Source: Cryobacterium sp. PH31-AA6
GTDB lineage: Bacteria > Actinomycetota > Actinomycetes > Actinomycetales > Microbacteriaceae
Reading direction: 5' to 3'
NCBI RefSeq assembly: GCF_030063195.1
Contig: NZ_JASISS010000004.1
Coordinates: 1 to 64,000 of the forward strand
Length of the DNA: 64,000 bases
Positions 1 to 7,906 of this stretch are shown here, one piece after another (within the stretch, counting starts at the first letter, position 1; the number at the start of each line of letters is the position of its first letter). The position numbers and the translations under genes are program-made. The notes beneath the pieces were generated by a model, which worked only from the letters and a program-made list of their open reading frames with translations, searched no databases and was not told the origin of the DNA.

Positions 1-33
1 TTTCGCCCCTTCGCATCGGCTGAAGGGGCGAAA
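1..33. terminator. Hairpin at the 3' end of gabT
   Basis: A perfect 12-bp inverted repeat (TTTCGCCCCTTC at 1-12, GAAGGGGCGAAA at 22-33) with a 9-nt loop lies about 30 bases beyond the gabT stop. Both outer edges are A/T, so the hairpin could end transcription in either direction. It has no long U tract, so the terminator role is inferred from stem quality and position. Confidence 0.6.
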
Positions 34-63
34 ACTGCACTCTCGCGGGAGGGCGGGTGGGGG

Positions 64-1401
64 TTAGGAACCGGAGAGGGCCGTGAGGGTCTCCTCGATG
101 ACACTCATCGCGTCGTCGATGAGTGCTTCGGAGATGACGACCGACGGCATGATGCGCAGCACGGAGTCCCAGCTGCCGGCATCCAGCACGATCACGCCGT
201 TCGTTGTGGCGTGCTTGATGATGGCGGTGAGCGCCTCGGGGTACGGCGTTGTCGTGCCGGGGTGCACGAGCTCGACGCCGAACATGGCGCCCTTGCCGCG
301 CACGTCGCCGACGACCGGGAACCGCTCCGGCCAGTCGCCGATGCGGTCCCAGAGGGCCTTCTCGACCCGCCTGGCCTCACCGAGCAGGTCATCGCGTTCG
401 ATCAGGTCGAACACGGCCAGAGCGGCGGCGGTCGAGACGGGGTTGCCGCCGAAGGTTCCGCCGATGCCGCCGGGCTGCACGGAATCCATGATGTCGGCGC
501 GGCCGGTGACCGCGGCCAGCGGGAAACCGCCGGCGATGCCCTTGGCCGTCGTGACCAGGTCGGGGATGACGTCGTGGTGCTCGATCGAGTACCAGGTGCC
601 GGTGCGGGCGATCCCGGCCTGGATCTCATCTGCGACGAGCACGATCCCGTTGTCGGTGCAGAATTGGCGGATCTTCGCGAAATAGCCGGGCGCGGGGATG
701 ACGACGCCGCCGTCGCCCTGGATCGGCTCCACGAAGAAGGCCGCGATCTCGGTCGCCCCGATGTGGGTCGTGATGTAGTCGATGGTCTTCGCGGCGGCTT
801 CCTCGCCGGTCAGGCCGTCACGGTAGGGGTAGCTCGTCGGGACGCTGTAGATCTCACCGGGGAACGGCCCCATCCCCGCGCGTTCCGGCCAGGGGCGGTA
901 GGTCATCGCCATCGTCAGGTTTGTGCGACCGTGGAAGGCATGGTCGAGGGCGACGATCGCGCGGCGGCCGGTGAACTTGCGGGCGATCTTGACCGCGTTC
1001 TCGACGGCCTCCGCACCGGTGTTCACCAGCACGGAACGCTTCTCGAAGTCGCCCGGCGTGATCTCGGCGAGCTTCTCGGCGACCGCGACGTAATTCTCGT
1101 AGGGCGTCACGGTGAACAGGGTGTGGGTCAGCTTCGCGGCCTGCGCGGCAGCCGCGGCGGCCACCTCGGTGTTGGCGTGGCCGATGGTCGTGACGCCGAT
1201 GCCGCAACCGAGGTCGATGATCTGGTTGCCGTCGACGTCAACGAGGATCGCGCCCGCTCCGTGGTCCATGTAAATATTGGCGAGCGTGCCCGCGCCGCGG
1301 GACACCGAGCGCAGGCGACGTTCCTGCAGCTCGACCGACTTGGGGCCCGGGAGGGCGGTGAGGAGTTTGCGTTCTTGGGGGACCGAATACTGGGCAGACA
1401 T
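64..1401 (-). CDS. gabT: 4-aminobutyrate aminotransferase
   Basis: PLP-dependent class III aminotransferase that would move the amino group of 4-aminobutyrate to 2-oxoglutarate, giving succinate semialdehyde and glutamate. The 445-residue protein has the family landmarks: an NTGAEAVENAVKIAR segment, an FVEPIQGDGG block, VADEIQAG, and TTAKGIAGGFPLAAVTG, which holds the PLP-binding lysine. I chose the ATG giving MSAQYSV; longer in-frame extensions run into plsC and do not resemble the family. It stands alone on the minus strand, 55 bases after plsC. No succinate-semialdehyde dehydrogenase is adjacent. GABA as the substrate is inferred from similarity; a related omega-amino acid is possible. Confidence 0.9.
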   Translation of the reverse strand: MSAQYSVPQERKLLTALPGPKSVELQERRLRSVSRGAGTLANIYMDHGAGAILVDVDGNQIIDLGCGIGVTTIGHANTEVAAAAAAQAAKLTHTLFTVTPYENYVAVAEKLAEITPGDFEKRSVLVNTGAEAVENAVKIARKFTGRRAIVALDHAFHGRTNLTMAMTYRPWPERAGMGPFPGEIYSVPTSYPYRDGLTGEEAAAKTIDYITTHIGATEIAAFFVEPIQGDGGVVIPAPGYFAKIRQFCTDNGIVLVADEIQAGIARTGTWYSIEHHDVIPDLVTTAKGIAGGFPLAAVTGRADIMDSVQPGGIGGTFGGNPVSTAAALAVFDLIERDDLLGEARRVEKALWDRIGDWPERFPVVGDVRGKGAMFGVELVHPGTTTPYPEALTAIIKHATTNGVIVLDAGSWDSVLRIMPSVVISEALIDDAMSVIEETLTALSGS

Positions 1402-1456
1402 GCTACCCAGCTTAGGTCGCGCCGATTTCCGCCGTGTTTCGCCCGGCAGGTACGGG

Positions 1457-2251
1457 CTACACCCGCTCCCGCGGGAACACGCGATCGGCCAGTTTCTGAA
1501 GAGTTCCTGAAGGCGGCGATTCGTTGTACTTTCCCGCCAGCTCCTGCCCAGACAACGCATGGATCGCGGCCATGACCTCGTCGGTCGCGCCGCGCCTGGC
1601 CTTGCCGGAGTCCGGCGAACCGTGCCGGCTGAGGTCGATCGGCGTGCCGAAGGTCACCGTGACCTGACGGATGCGCGGAAGCTTCGCTCCGACGGGCTGG
1701 ATCTCCTGGGTGCCGACCAGTCCGACCGGCACGACGACGGCCCCGGTGGTCAGGGCGAGCCAGGCCACGCCGGTGCGGCCCTTGTAGAGTCGGCCGTCGA
1801 GGGAGCGGGTGCCCTCCGGGTAGATGGCGAAGGCGCTGTCGGCCTCCAGGATGTTGCGGCCGGCGTCGAGGGCGTCCTGCGCCGCCTGCCCGGCGCCGCG
1901 TTCCACCCCGACCGCGCCGATCGAGGTGAAGAAGGTGCGCGAGACGAAGCCCCTGAACCCGGTGCCGGTGAAATAGGTGGACTTGGCCAGGAACTGTACC
2001 CGGCGCGGCGTCGTCAGCGGAATCACGATGCTGTCGATGAAGGAGAGATGGTTGCTGGCGAGGATGACCCGGCCCTCGCGTGGGATGTTCTCGCGTCCGG
2101 TGATAGTGGGACGGAAGACCAGACGAGCGATCGGCGCCATGATGCCGTAACCGAGGAAGTAGACGAATCCGGGCCGTTTCGTCGGCTCTGGCACCTCCTC
2201 CGACGGGTCGGCGAGGGGTTCGTTCTGGGGTTCGACTCTGGCACCGGTCAC
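1457..2251 (-). CDS. plsC: 1-acyl-sn-glycerol-3-phosphate acyltransferase family protein
   Basis: PlsC-type acyltransferase of phospholipid synthesis that transfers an acyl group to lysophosphatidate or a similar acceptor at the inner membrane face. Of 264 residues, the NHLSFID segment gives the catalytic HX4D motif, and IYPEGTRSLDG matches the acceptor-binding FPEGTRS block. A hydrophobic stretch near residues 28-48 would anchor it to the membrane. The start is GTG (MTGARVEP). It is divergent from dxr with about 130 bases between them. Actinobacterial genomes carry several paralogues of this family, so the precise acceptor is not known. Confidence 0.88.
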   Translation of the reverse strand: MTGARVEPQNEPLADPSEEVPEPTKRPGFVYFLGYGIMAPIARLVFRPTITGRENIPREGRVILASNHLSFIDSIVIPLTTPRRVQFLAKSTYFTGTGFRGFVSRTFFTSIGAVGVERGAGQAAQDALDAGRNILEADSAFAIYPEGTRSLDGRLYKGRTGVAWLALTTGAVVVPVGLVGTQEIQPVGAKLPRIRQVTVTFGTPIDLSRHGSPDSGKARRGATDEVMAAIHALSGQELAGKYNESPPSGTLQKLADRVFPRERV

Positions 2252-2379
2252 CCGTCGACACTACCGCCAGCGACGCCGACCGTCGATAAGCCCCACCGGG
2301 ACGGCCCGAGGATTCCGCCGGCCGGGGGCAAGTCCCGGCAATCTCCGACCCGCGCCCGGCGGCCTGCACCTAGCATGGG

Positions 2380-3465
2380 ATGGTGCGTAGACGAGTAGTA
2401 ATTCTCGGGTCCACCGGCTCGATCGGAACCCAGGCCCTCGATGTCATCAAGGCGAACCCGACCCGGTTCGAGGTGGTCGGGCTGTCCGCGGGCAGCAACC
2501 GTGCTCTCCTCGACAGCCAGGCGGCCGAGTTCGAGGTCGACGCGACGGCCCTCGGCATCGACGAGGCCGAACAACTGGTCCGGGATGTCGACGCCGACGT
2601 CGTTCTCAACGGCATCACCGGTTCCGTTGGCCTCGGGCCGACACTCGCGGCCCTGGCCGCCGGCCGCACGCTCGCCCTGGCCAACAAGGAATCGTTGATC
2701 GTGGGCGGCGACCTGGTCAAGGCGCGGGCCAAACCGGGGCAGATCGTGCCGGTTGATTCTGAGCACTCCGCGATCGCGCAGGCGCTCCGCTCCGGCACGG
2801 CCGGCGAGGTGCGGCGCCTGGTGCTCACGGCATCCGGCGGGCCGTTCAGGGGCCGCCGTCGCGGTCAGCTCGCGGATGTCACGCCGGAAGAGGCGCTCGC
2901 CCACCCGACCTGGAACATGGGGCCGGTGGTGACGACGAATTCGGCCACGCTCGTGAACAAGGGCCTCGAGGTGATCGAGGCACACCTGCTCTTCGACGTG
3001 GACTACGAACGCATCGACGTGGTCGTTCACCCGCAGTCGGTGGTGCACTCCATGGTCGAGTTCATCGACGGGTCGACGATCGCGCAGGCCTCCCCGCCCG
3101 ACATGCGCCTGCCCATCTCCCTGGGCCTCGACTGGCCGAACCGGGTAGCCGCCGTCGGCGCCCCGATCGACTGGACCGTCCCGCAGGGCTGGACCTTCGA
3201 GCCGCTCGACGACGTGGCCTTCCCCGCCGTCAACCTGGCCAAGCAGGTCGGCCGGGCAGGGGGAACCTATCCGGCCGTCTTCAACGCGGCGAACGAACAG
3301 GCCGTCACGGCTTTCCACGCCGGTGTGATCGGGTTCCTGGACATCGTCGACACCATCCAACGGGTGGTCGAGGCGCACGAGCAGGATGGCCCGCTCACCC
3401 GCGAGTCCCTTGCCGCAGCCGAGGCCTGGGCTCGGGCCGCGGCCGACAAACTGCTCGCCCGCTGA
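2380..3465 (+). CDS. dxr: 1-deoxy-D-xylulose-5-phosphate reductoisomerase
   Basis: Second enzyme of the non-mevalonate (MEP) isoprenoid pathway: it rearranges and reduces 1-deoxyxylulose 5-phosphate to 2-C-methylerythritol 4-phosphate with NADPH and a divalent metal. The 361-residue protein shows the NADPH loop [14 protein letters not shown] at the N terminus, [11 protein letters not shown], the metal-binding [11 protein letters not shown], the SGGPFR loop and [20 protein letters not shown] start; a GTG follows one codon later. ispG of the same pathway lies about 7 kb downstream with the site-2 protease gene between, an order also seen in mycobacteria but here interrupted by unrelated genes. 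Confidence 0.96.
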   Translation: MVRRRVVILGSTGSIGTQALDVIKANPTRFEVVGLSAGSNRALLDSQAAEFEVDATALGIDEAEQLVRDVDADVVLNGITGSVGLGPTLAALAAGRTLALANKESLIVGGDLVKARAKPGQIVPVDSEHSAIAQALRSGTAGEVRRLVLTASGGPFRGRRRGQLADVTPEEALAHPTWNMGPVVTTNSATLVNKGLEVIEAHLLFDVDYERIDVVVHPQSVVHSMVEFIDGSTIAQASPPDMRLPISLGLDWPNRVAAVGAPIDWTVPQGWTFEPLDDVAFPAVNLAKQVGRAGGTYPAVFNAANEQAVTAFHAGVIGFLDIVDTIQRVVEAHEQDGPLTRESLAAAEAWARAAADKLLAR

Positions 3466-3501
3466 CGCCGCGTCGCTCGTGCCCGACCCGGCGGATCGCC
3501 A

Positions 3502-3566
3502 GGCCGCGCCCGAATCGGCAGCGCGCCCCGGCGACCGCGGTAGCGGGCTGCGGAAACGGGCGCGGG
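3502..3566. repeat. 65-bp dispersed intergenic repeat, copy 1
   Basis: This segment aligns without gaps to a second copy at 25,692-25,756, with roughly 80% of positions identical by eye. Shared words include TCGGCAG, CGCGGTAGCG and CTGCGGAAA. The word CGTGCCCGACCCG also precedes both copies. Each copy sits between the 3' ends of convergent genes (here dxr and the epimerase-like gene). Confidence 0.6.
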
Positions 3567-3588
3567 GGCACGGCGAGGCTCCTGAGCC

Positions 3589-4503
3589 TCAGCCGCGGTA
3601 GCTCTCCGCGGTCGTGGCGAGGGCGTCCGCCCACGGCGTCGCCGCGACACCGAGTTCGCGCTGGGTCTCGGTGGAGTCGATCAGGTAGGGCACCGTGAAC
3701 TGGTAGCTCGATGCCCAGACCTCGTGCATCATCGGGTTCACCGCGCCGAGCGCCCGGAGCAGCCACTGCGGATACGCGGCCACCTTCCCGTTCGTCCGGA
3801 AGTGCTGGTTGACCTGGCCCGCAATCTCGATCCGGCTCGCCGCGGCGCTGGGCACGTGCCAGAGCCGGCCCCACTCTCCGGCATAGTCCGCGGCCGCGAT
3901 CAGGGTGTCGACGATGTCGGGCAGGTAGCTCCAGCTGTGCGCCAGGCCGGGCCGGCCGACCACCCGGGCGGTCTTCGAGGCGAGGATCGAGGCGAAGAAG
4001 GCCTTACCGAGGTGGGCGGTGCCGGTGGCGCCGGGACCGAAATAGTCACTCGCGCGCACCTCAACGCCGCGCAGCTCGCCGCGTTGGTGAGCCTCACGCA
4101 CCTTCCGCCAGCCGTCCTTGCGCACCAGGCCCTTGGTCTCGGTGGTCGTCTCCGGCGAGTGCTCGGTCATCGGGCCGCTCGGTGAGCCGTAGGAATACAG
4201 GTTGCCCATCACGACCAGGGCCGCACCGGTGGCGGATGCCGCGGCAACGGCGGCGTCGACGATCGGTGGCCACTGGGCAGGCCAGTGCGTGTACGGAGGA
4301 TTCGTGCAGAGGAAGATCGTTTCCGCCCCGGTCGCCGCACGGGTGAACGCCTCGCGGTCGGCGGCGTCAAGAACGAGGGACGTGGCCCCGGTCGCGGGGG
4401 ATCCCGATCGGGTGGCAATGGTGACCCGGTCGCCGCGAGCGGCGAGGCGTTCGGCGAGCGGGCGTCCGATCAGGCCGGCGCCGACAACGAGTCGAGTGGG
4501 CAT
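3589..4503 (-). CDS. NAD(P)-dependent epimerase/reductase-like protein (atypical SDR)
   Basis: A 304-residue Rossmann-fold protein of the NAD-dependent epimerase/dehydratase superfamily. The N terminus carries a nucleotide-binding VGAGLIGRPLAERL, followed by a second strand ending in TIATRSG that would read the cofactor ribose. A YSYGSPSGP segment and an LVRKDGWRKVREAH segment occupy the usual places of the catalytic Tyr and Lys, although no clean YxxxK is visible. The ATG giving MPTRLVV was chosen because upstream in-frame residues lack family resemblance. It lies 16 bases downstream of the lipoprotein gene and may be the last gene of the kinase-lipoprotein transcript. Substrate unknown. Confidence 0.75.
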   Translation of the reverse strand: MPTRLVVGAGLIGRPLAERLAARGDRVTIATRSGSPATGATSLVLDAADREAFTRAATGAETIFLCTNPPYTHWPAQWPPIVDAAVAAASATGAALVVMGNLYSYGSPSGPMTEHSPETTTETKGLVRKDGWRKVREAHQRGELRGVEVRASDYFGPGATGTAHLGKAFFASILASKTARVVGRPGLAHSWSYLPDIVDTLIAAADYAGEWGRLWHVPSAAASRIEIAGQVNQHFRTNGKVAAYPQWLLRALGAVNPMMHEVWASSYQFTVPYLIDSTETQRELGVAATPWADALATTAESYRG

Positions 4504-4519
4504 GGCATCCTCCAGGCGG

Positions 4520-4936
4520 TCAGTCGCCGCAGTCCTCTTTCTTCTTGTTGCACTTACCGTTGTCCTTGTTGTCGCCCTTGTCAACGGACGGCTCGGGCGT
4601 GGGGGTGGCCGTCGGCGTGGGAGTAGCGGCCTCGATCGCGTCGGCGAGGTCCGCGGTCACCAGGTTGATCGCGGACTGGATCTTTGCGGAGCGCGCCGCG
4701 GAGACCTGCCCGGATGCTGCGGCGGTGAGCAGGTCGGCCTGCACGGCGGTGAGGGCGGACTGCGCCTCGGCGAAGTCGCCCGCGGCGGCGGCGGTGGTGA
4801 CTCCGAGCACTCCGGACTGCAGCTTCTCGGCCGTCGGCGGCGCCAACTCGGGGGCGGGCCCGGAGCAGGCGGTCAGCGCGGCAACCACGAGGAGCGCAGT
4901 GGCCACCCTGGTGGCGAGGCGGGAGGGGATGATCAT
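4520..4936 (-). CDS. Predicted secreted lipoprotein coupled to a Ser/Thr kinase
   Basis: A 138-residue protein with a type II signal peptide: basic N terminus, hydrophobic core and lipobox LTACS, so Cys24 would be lipidated. Next come about 65 Ala-rich residues that look like a helical hairpin, then a Thr-Pro linker (TPTPTATPTPEPS). The strongly charged tail holds two cysteines in CNKKKEDC. Its ATG overlaps the kinase stop codon (ATGA), so it is translationally coupled to the kinase. I do not recognise a functional family. An extracellular partner or sensor for the kinase is plausible from context only. Confidence 0.75.
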   Translation of the reverse strand: MIIPSRLATRVATALLVVAALTACSGPAPELAPPTAEKLQSGVLGVTTAAAAGDFAEAQSALTAVQADLLTAAASGQVSAARSAKIQSAINLVTADLADAIEAATPTPTATPTPEPSVDKGDNKDNGKCNKKKEDCGD

Positions 4937-6357
4937 GGCCGGATGCTTTCCTGGAGCTGCTCGAGGTGGGTGCCGAGGGTGCCGTCCACGGCCGGGTAAC
5001 CCGGAGGGGCGGTTTCCGGTGCGGCAGGCCGGAGAGCGAACAGGACGGCGGCCAGGACGGCAATCACCGCCGCAGCGGCGAGTGCCGCCACGATTCGCCG
5101 GGTCGGCTTGCGGCGCCCGGGCGCGGTCGAGGGGGCGGCACGCGCCGCACCGGTCTGCCGGCCGACGGGGAGAAACTCCGTCGGCGCGTCTGCTCGCGCG
5201 GCGGTGGGGTCGAGCAGCGCGGTCTTGTCGAGCCCGGCCGTCTTGTCGAGCGCGGCGGTGGGGTCGAGCAGCGCGGTCTTGTCGAGCCCGGCCGTCTTGT
5301 CGAGCGCGGCGGTGGGGTCGAGCAGCGCGGTCTTGTCGAGCCCGGCCGTCTTGTCAAGCACGGCGGTGGGGTCGAGCAGCGCGGTGGGGTCCGCCGGGCC
5401 GGATGCGCCCAGTACGACCGTGTCGCCCAGCAGTTCCGTCGCCGCCGTTCCGTCCGCGAGCACGCCCCCGTCCTCGAGCACGGAATGGGCGTCGAACGCT
5501 GCAGGCCCAGGCTCGGCCACGAGGCTGCGCAGGCCCACTGCTGCCCGTTCGGCGGTGAACCGTTCCGCCGCGACCCGGTTGGTCATCCCGCCGAGCACCT
5601 CGGCCCAACCGCTGCCGAGGAAATCGGGGATGACGGGATCACGCTGTAGCCGGGCCATCGCGGATTCGATCGCGGAGCCGGGGAAGGCCCGCTCGCCGGT
5701 CAGACACTCAAGGAGCACGAGGCCGAGCGAATACACGTCGCTGGGCGGTCCGATCGGTTCGCCCAGGGCCTGCTCGGGGCTGAGGTAGCCCGCCGTGCCG
5801 AGGAGCGAACCCGTCTTGGTGAGGTGGGTGGCATCGAACAGGCGGGCGATGCCGAAGTCGGCGAGCTTGGCGTGCATTCCCCTGCCGGGAAAGCCCGACG
5901 GCGCGAGCAGCACGTTCGCCGGCTTGATGTCGCGATGGATAATGCCCTGCGAGTGCACGTAGTGCAGCGCCTCGCCGAGGTCCGCCCCGATCTCGGCGAC
6001 CTCGGCCGGCAGCACGGGGCCGTCGCCGATGCGGCTGCGAAGATCGCGCCCGTCGACGAACTCCATCACGATGAACGTGCGGGGGACACCATCGATCACC
6101 TCGGTGCCGGCGTCGAACAGGGTGACCAGGGCGAAATGGTTCAGGCTCGCGAGCACCGCGACCTCACCGCTCTGTCTCTCGGGGCCCGCGTCGTCGGCGG
6201 TGTCCATCCGGAAGAGCTTGACCGCAACCGTGCGCCCGAGCACGACATCCGTCGCCTGATAGACGTCCGCCATGCCGCCCGTGCCGATCAGACGGTCGAT
6301 GTGGAACCGATCGGCAAGGCGCAGGCCGATCGGGCCGGGGGTGCGGGGCTCAGACAG
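4933..6357 (-). CDS. Transmembrane Ser/Thr protein kinase (PknB-like, no PASTA domains)
   Basis: Hanks-type kinase with all active-site parts: glycine loop LIGTGGMADVY, ATP-anchoring Lys47 (VAVKLF), HRDIKPAN (Asp143), DFG at 167-169 and SPEQAL. The kinase domain covers about residues 14-275. A juxtamembrane region follows, with ten TAxLDx hexapeptides at 325-384. Then come a basic stretch, one membrane helix (421-442) and a 32-residue outside tail without PASTA repeats. The start is uncertain: a perfect AGGAGG lies 6 bases before a CTG at 6357, which I take as the start (474 aa). An in-frame TTG at 6411 would add 18 residues but has no comparable ribosome site. It is followed directly by the lipoprotein gene (ATGA overlap). 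Confidence 0.88.
   Translation of the reverse strand: MSEPRTPGPIGLRLADRFHIDRLIGTGGMADVYQATDVVLGRTVAVKLFRMDTADDAGPERQSGEVAVLASLNHFALVTLFDAGTEVIDGVPRTFIVMEFVDGRDLRSRIGDGPVLPAEVAEIGADLGEALHYVHSQGIIHRDIKPANVLLAPSGFPGRGMHAKLADFGIARLFDATHLTKTGSLLGTAGYLSPEQALGEPIGPPSDVYSLGLVLLECLTGERAFPGSAIESAMARLQRDPVIPDFLGSGWAEVLGGMTNRVAAERFTAERAAVGLRSLVAEPGPAAFDAHSVLEDGGVLADGTAATELLGDTVVLGASGPADPTALLDPTAVLDKTAGLDKTALLDPTAALDKTAGLDKTALLDPTAALDKTAGLDKTALLDPTAARADAPTEFLPVGRQTGAARAAPSTAPGRRKPTRRIVAALAAAAVIAVLAAVLFALRPAAPETAPPGYPAVDGTLGTHLEQLQESIRP
5200..5385 (-). repeat. 54-bp tandem repeat coding for TAxLDx hexapeptides in the kinase
   Basis: A 54-bp unit is repeated about 3.4 times with almost no base changes. Each unit codes for 18 residues made of three hexapeptides (TALLDP, TAALDK, TAGLDK); ten hexapeptides are present in all. 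The near-identity at DNA level points to recent expansion by slippage or recombination. The copy number probably varies between strains. Confidence 0.9.
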
Positions 6358-6363
6358 AGGGGT

Positions 6364-6369
6364 CCTCCT
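6364..6369 (-). promoter_or_regulatory. Ribosome binding site deciding the kinase start (CTG)
   Basis: AGGAGG on the minus strand, followed after ACCCCT by CTG TCT GAG CCC. Spacing is ideal for a start at the CTG; no ATG, GTG or TTG is in frame at a suitable distance. Confidence 0.55.
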
Positions 6370-6452
6370 AATTGGTGCAACAGTCAAGCAAACCACACCT
6401 GTGATGCGCAACGGCCAGCGCCTTCGCAGCTTGAAGTGGGTAATCTACGACT

Positions 6453-7832
6453 GTGGAAACCGTGCTGCTCTATCTTCTGGGCGTCCTGATCGTGGTGATC
6501 GGACTCGCCCTGTCCATCGGCCTGCACGAAATCGGCCATCTCCTGCCCGCCAAGGCCTTCGGGGTGAAGGTCACCCAGTACATGATCGGATTCGGCCCCA
6601 CCCTGTGGTCCCGCCGCAAGGGCGAGACCGAATACGGCGTCAAGGCCATCCCACTGGGCGGCTACATCTCGATGATCGGCATGTTCCCCCCGGTGAAGAC
6701 GGGCGGCAAGGTCCAGGCATCCAGCACCGGCTTCTTCAACCAACTCGTTCAGGAGGGTGCTCCGGAGAAAAAACCGAACGCCCTGTCCACCCTGGTCGAC
6801 GACGCCCGCCAGTCCAGTGCCGACACCATCGGCGCCGGCGAGGACCACCGCGCGTTCTACCGGCTTCCGGTCTGGAAACGCATCATCATCATGCTCGGCG
6901 GGCCGACCATGAACCTGCTCATCGCCGTGACGCTGTTCGCCGTTCTCCTGATGGGATTCGGAACCGCGCAGGCGAGCACCACCGTCGGGAGCGTGTCAGC
7001 GTGCGTGCTCCCGGCCACCAGCGCCAGGCAGGCCTGCACAGCGACCGATGAGAAGGCGCCGGGCGCCGCGGCCGGGCTGAAGCCAGGCGACCGGCTCGTG
7101 AGCATCAACGGCACGGCGATCGACAGCTGGGCCCAATCGACGGACCTGATTCGCAACTCGCCCGGTACCGCGCTCACCGTCGTCGTCGACCGCAACGGCA
7201 CGGACCAGCCCTTGACAATCACGCCCAAGCTCACCGAGCGTTATGTTTTGGATGCGGCCGGCAAGGTCGTCCAGGACGCGTCAGGCAAGTCGGTCACCCA
7301 GGAGGTCGGCTTCGTCGGCATCGGCCCGGCAGGCGAGCTGGTTCAGCAGCCGGCAACGGCCGTGCTGCCGGCCGTCGGCGACAACATCGGCGCCGTCGTG
7401 CACATGATCGCCAACCTGCCGCAGCGGATGGTCGACATCGCAAACGCGGCCTTCGGCCCCGGCGAGCGCGACCCCAACGGGCCGATCAGCGTCGTCGGCG
7501 TCGGTCGGGTCGCGGGCGAGATCGCGAGCATCGACACCATCCCCGTCAACAGCAAGCTCGCCAGCATGCTCGGACTTCTCGCCTCACTCAACGTGGCCCT
7601 GTTCGTGTTCAACCTGATTCCGTTGATGCCTCTCGACGGCGGGCACGTCGCGGGGGCGCTCTGGGAGGGCCTGCGTCGCTGGGTCGCCCGGCTGTTCAAA
7701 CGCCCCGACCCCGGCCCCGTCGACACCGCCCGGCTGATGCCGCTCACCTTCGCCGTGGTGATCGTGCTCGGCGGAATGAGCCTGCTGCTCATCTACGCCG
7801 ACATCGTCAAGCCGATCAGCCTGTTCGGCTGA
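6453..7832 (+). CDS. Site-2 (RIP) zinc metalloprotease, RseP/Rip1 family
   Basis: Intramembrane protease that cuts membrane-bound anti-sigma factors or other regulators after a first outside cut. The 459-residue protein has the zinc motif HEIGH (His25, Glu26, His29) in the first membrane helix. A PDZ domain follows around GLKPGDRLVSINGTAI. The third metal ligand is in MPLDGGHVAGALW of a C-terminal helix, and further hydrophobic segments lie around residue 150 and at the C terminus. GTG start. The dxr - site-2 protease - ispG order resembles the Rip1 locus of mycobacteria, which supports orthology. Its substrate in this organism is unknown. Confidence 0.92.
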   Translation: METVLLYLLGVLIVVIGLALSIGLHEIGHLLPAKAFGVKVTQYMIGFGPTLWSRRKGETEYGVKAIPLGGYISMIGMFPPVKTGGKVQASSTGFFNQLVQEGAPEKKPNALSTLVDDARQSSADTIGAGEDHRAFYRLPVWKRIIIMLGGPTMNLLIAVTLFAVLLMGFGTAQASTTVGSVSACVLPATSARQACTATDEKAPGAAAGLKPGDRLVSINGTAIDSWAQSTDLIRNSPGTALTVVVDRNGTDQPLTITPKLTERYVLDAAGKVVQDASGKSVTQEVGFVGIGPAGELVQQPATAVLPAVGDNIGAVVHMIANLPQRMVDIANAAFGPGERDPNGPISVVGVGRVAGEIASIDTIPVNSKLASMLGLLASLNVALFVFNLIPLMPLDGGHVAGALWEGLRRWVARLFKRPDPGPVDTARLMPLTFAVVIVLGGMSLLLIYADIVKPISLFG

Positions 7833-7906
7833 CCCGTTCCCGGGGAGCAGCCGCAGCCCGGCCCCGGGCGGATGCCTCACCCACCCCGGGGTCGTAGCAT
7901 CGGAAC

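Noticed and set aside
1402..1560. N-terminal extension of gabT by 53 residues
   Set aside because: It overlaps the plsC end in another frame, has no family similarity, and the internal ATG fits the aminotransferase N terminus.
5200..5385. CRISPR-like direct repeats
   Set aside because: Units are contiguous without spacers and in frame within a kinase gene; a coding tandem repeat.
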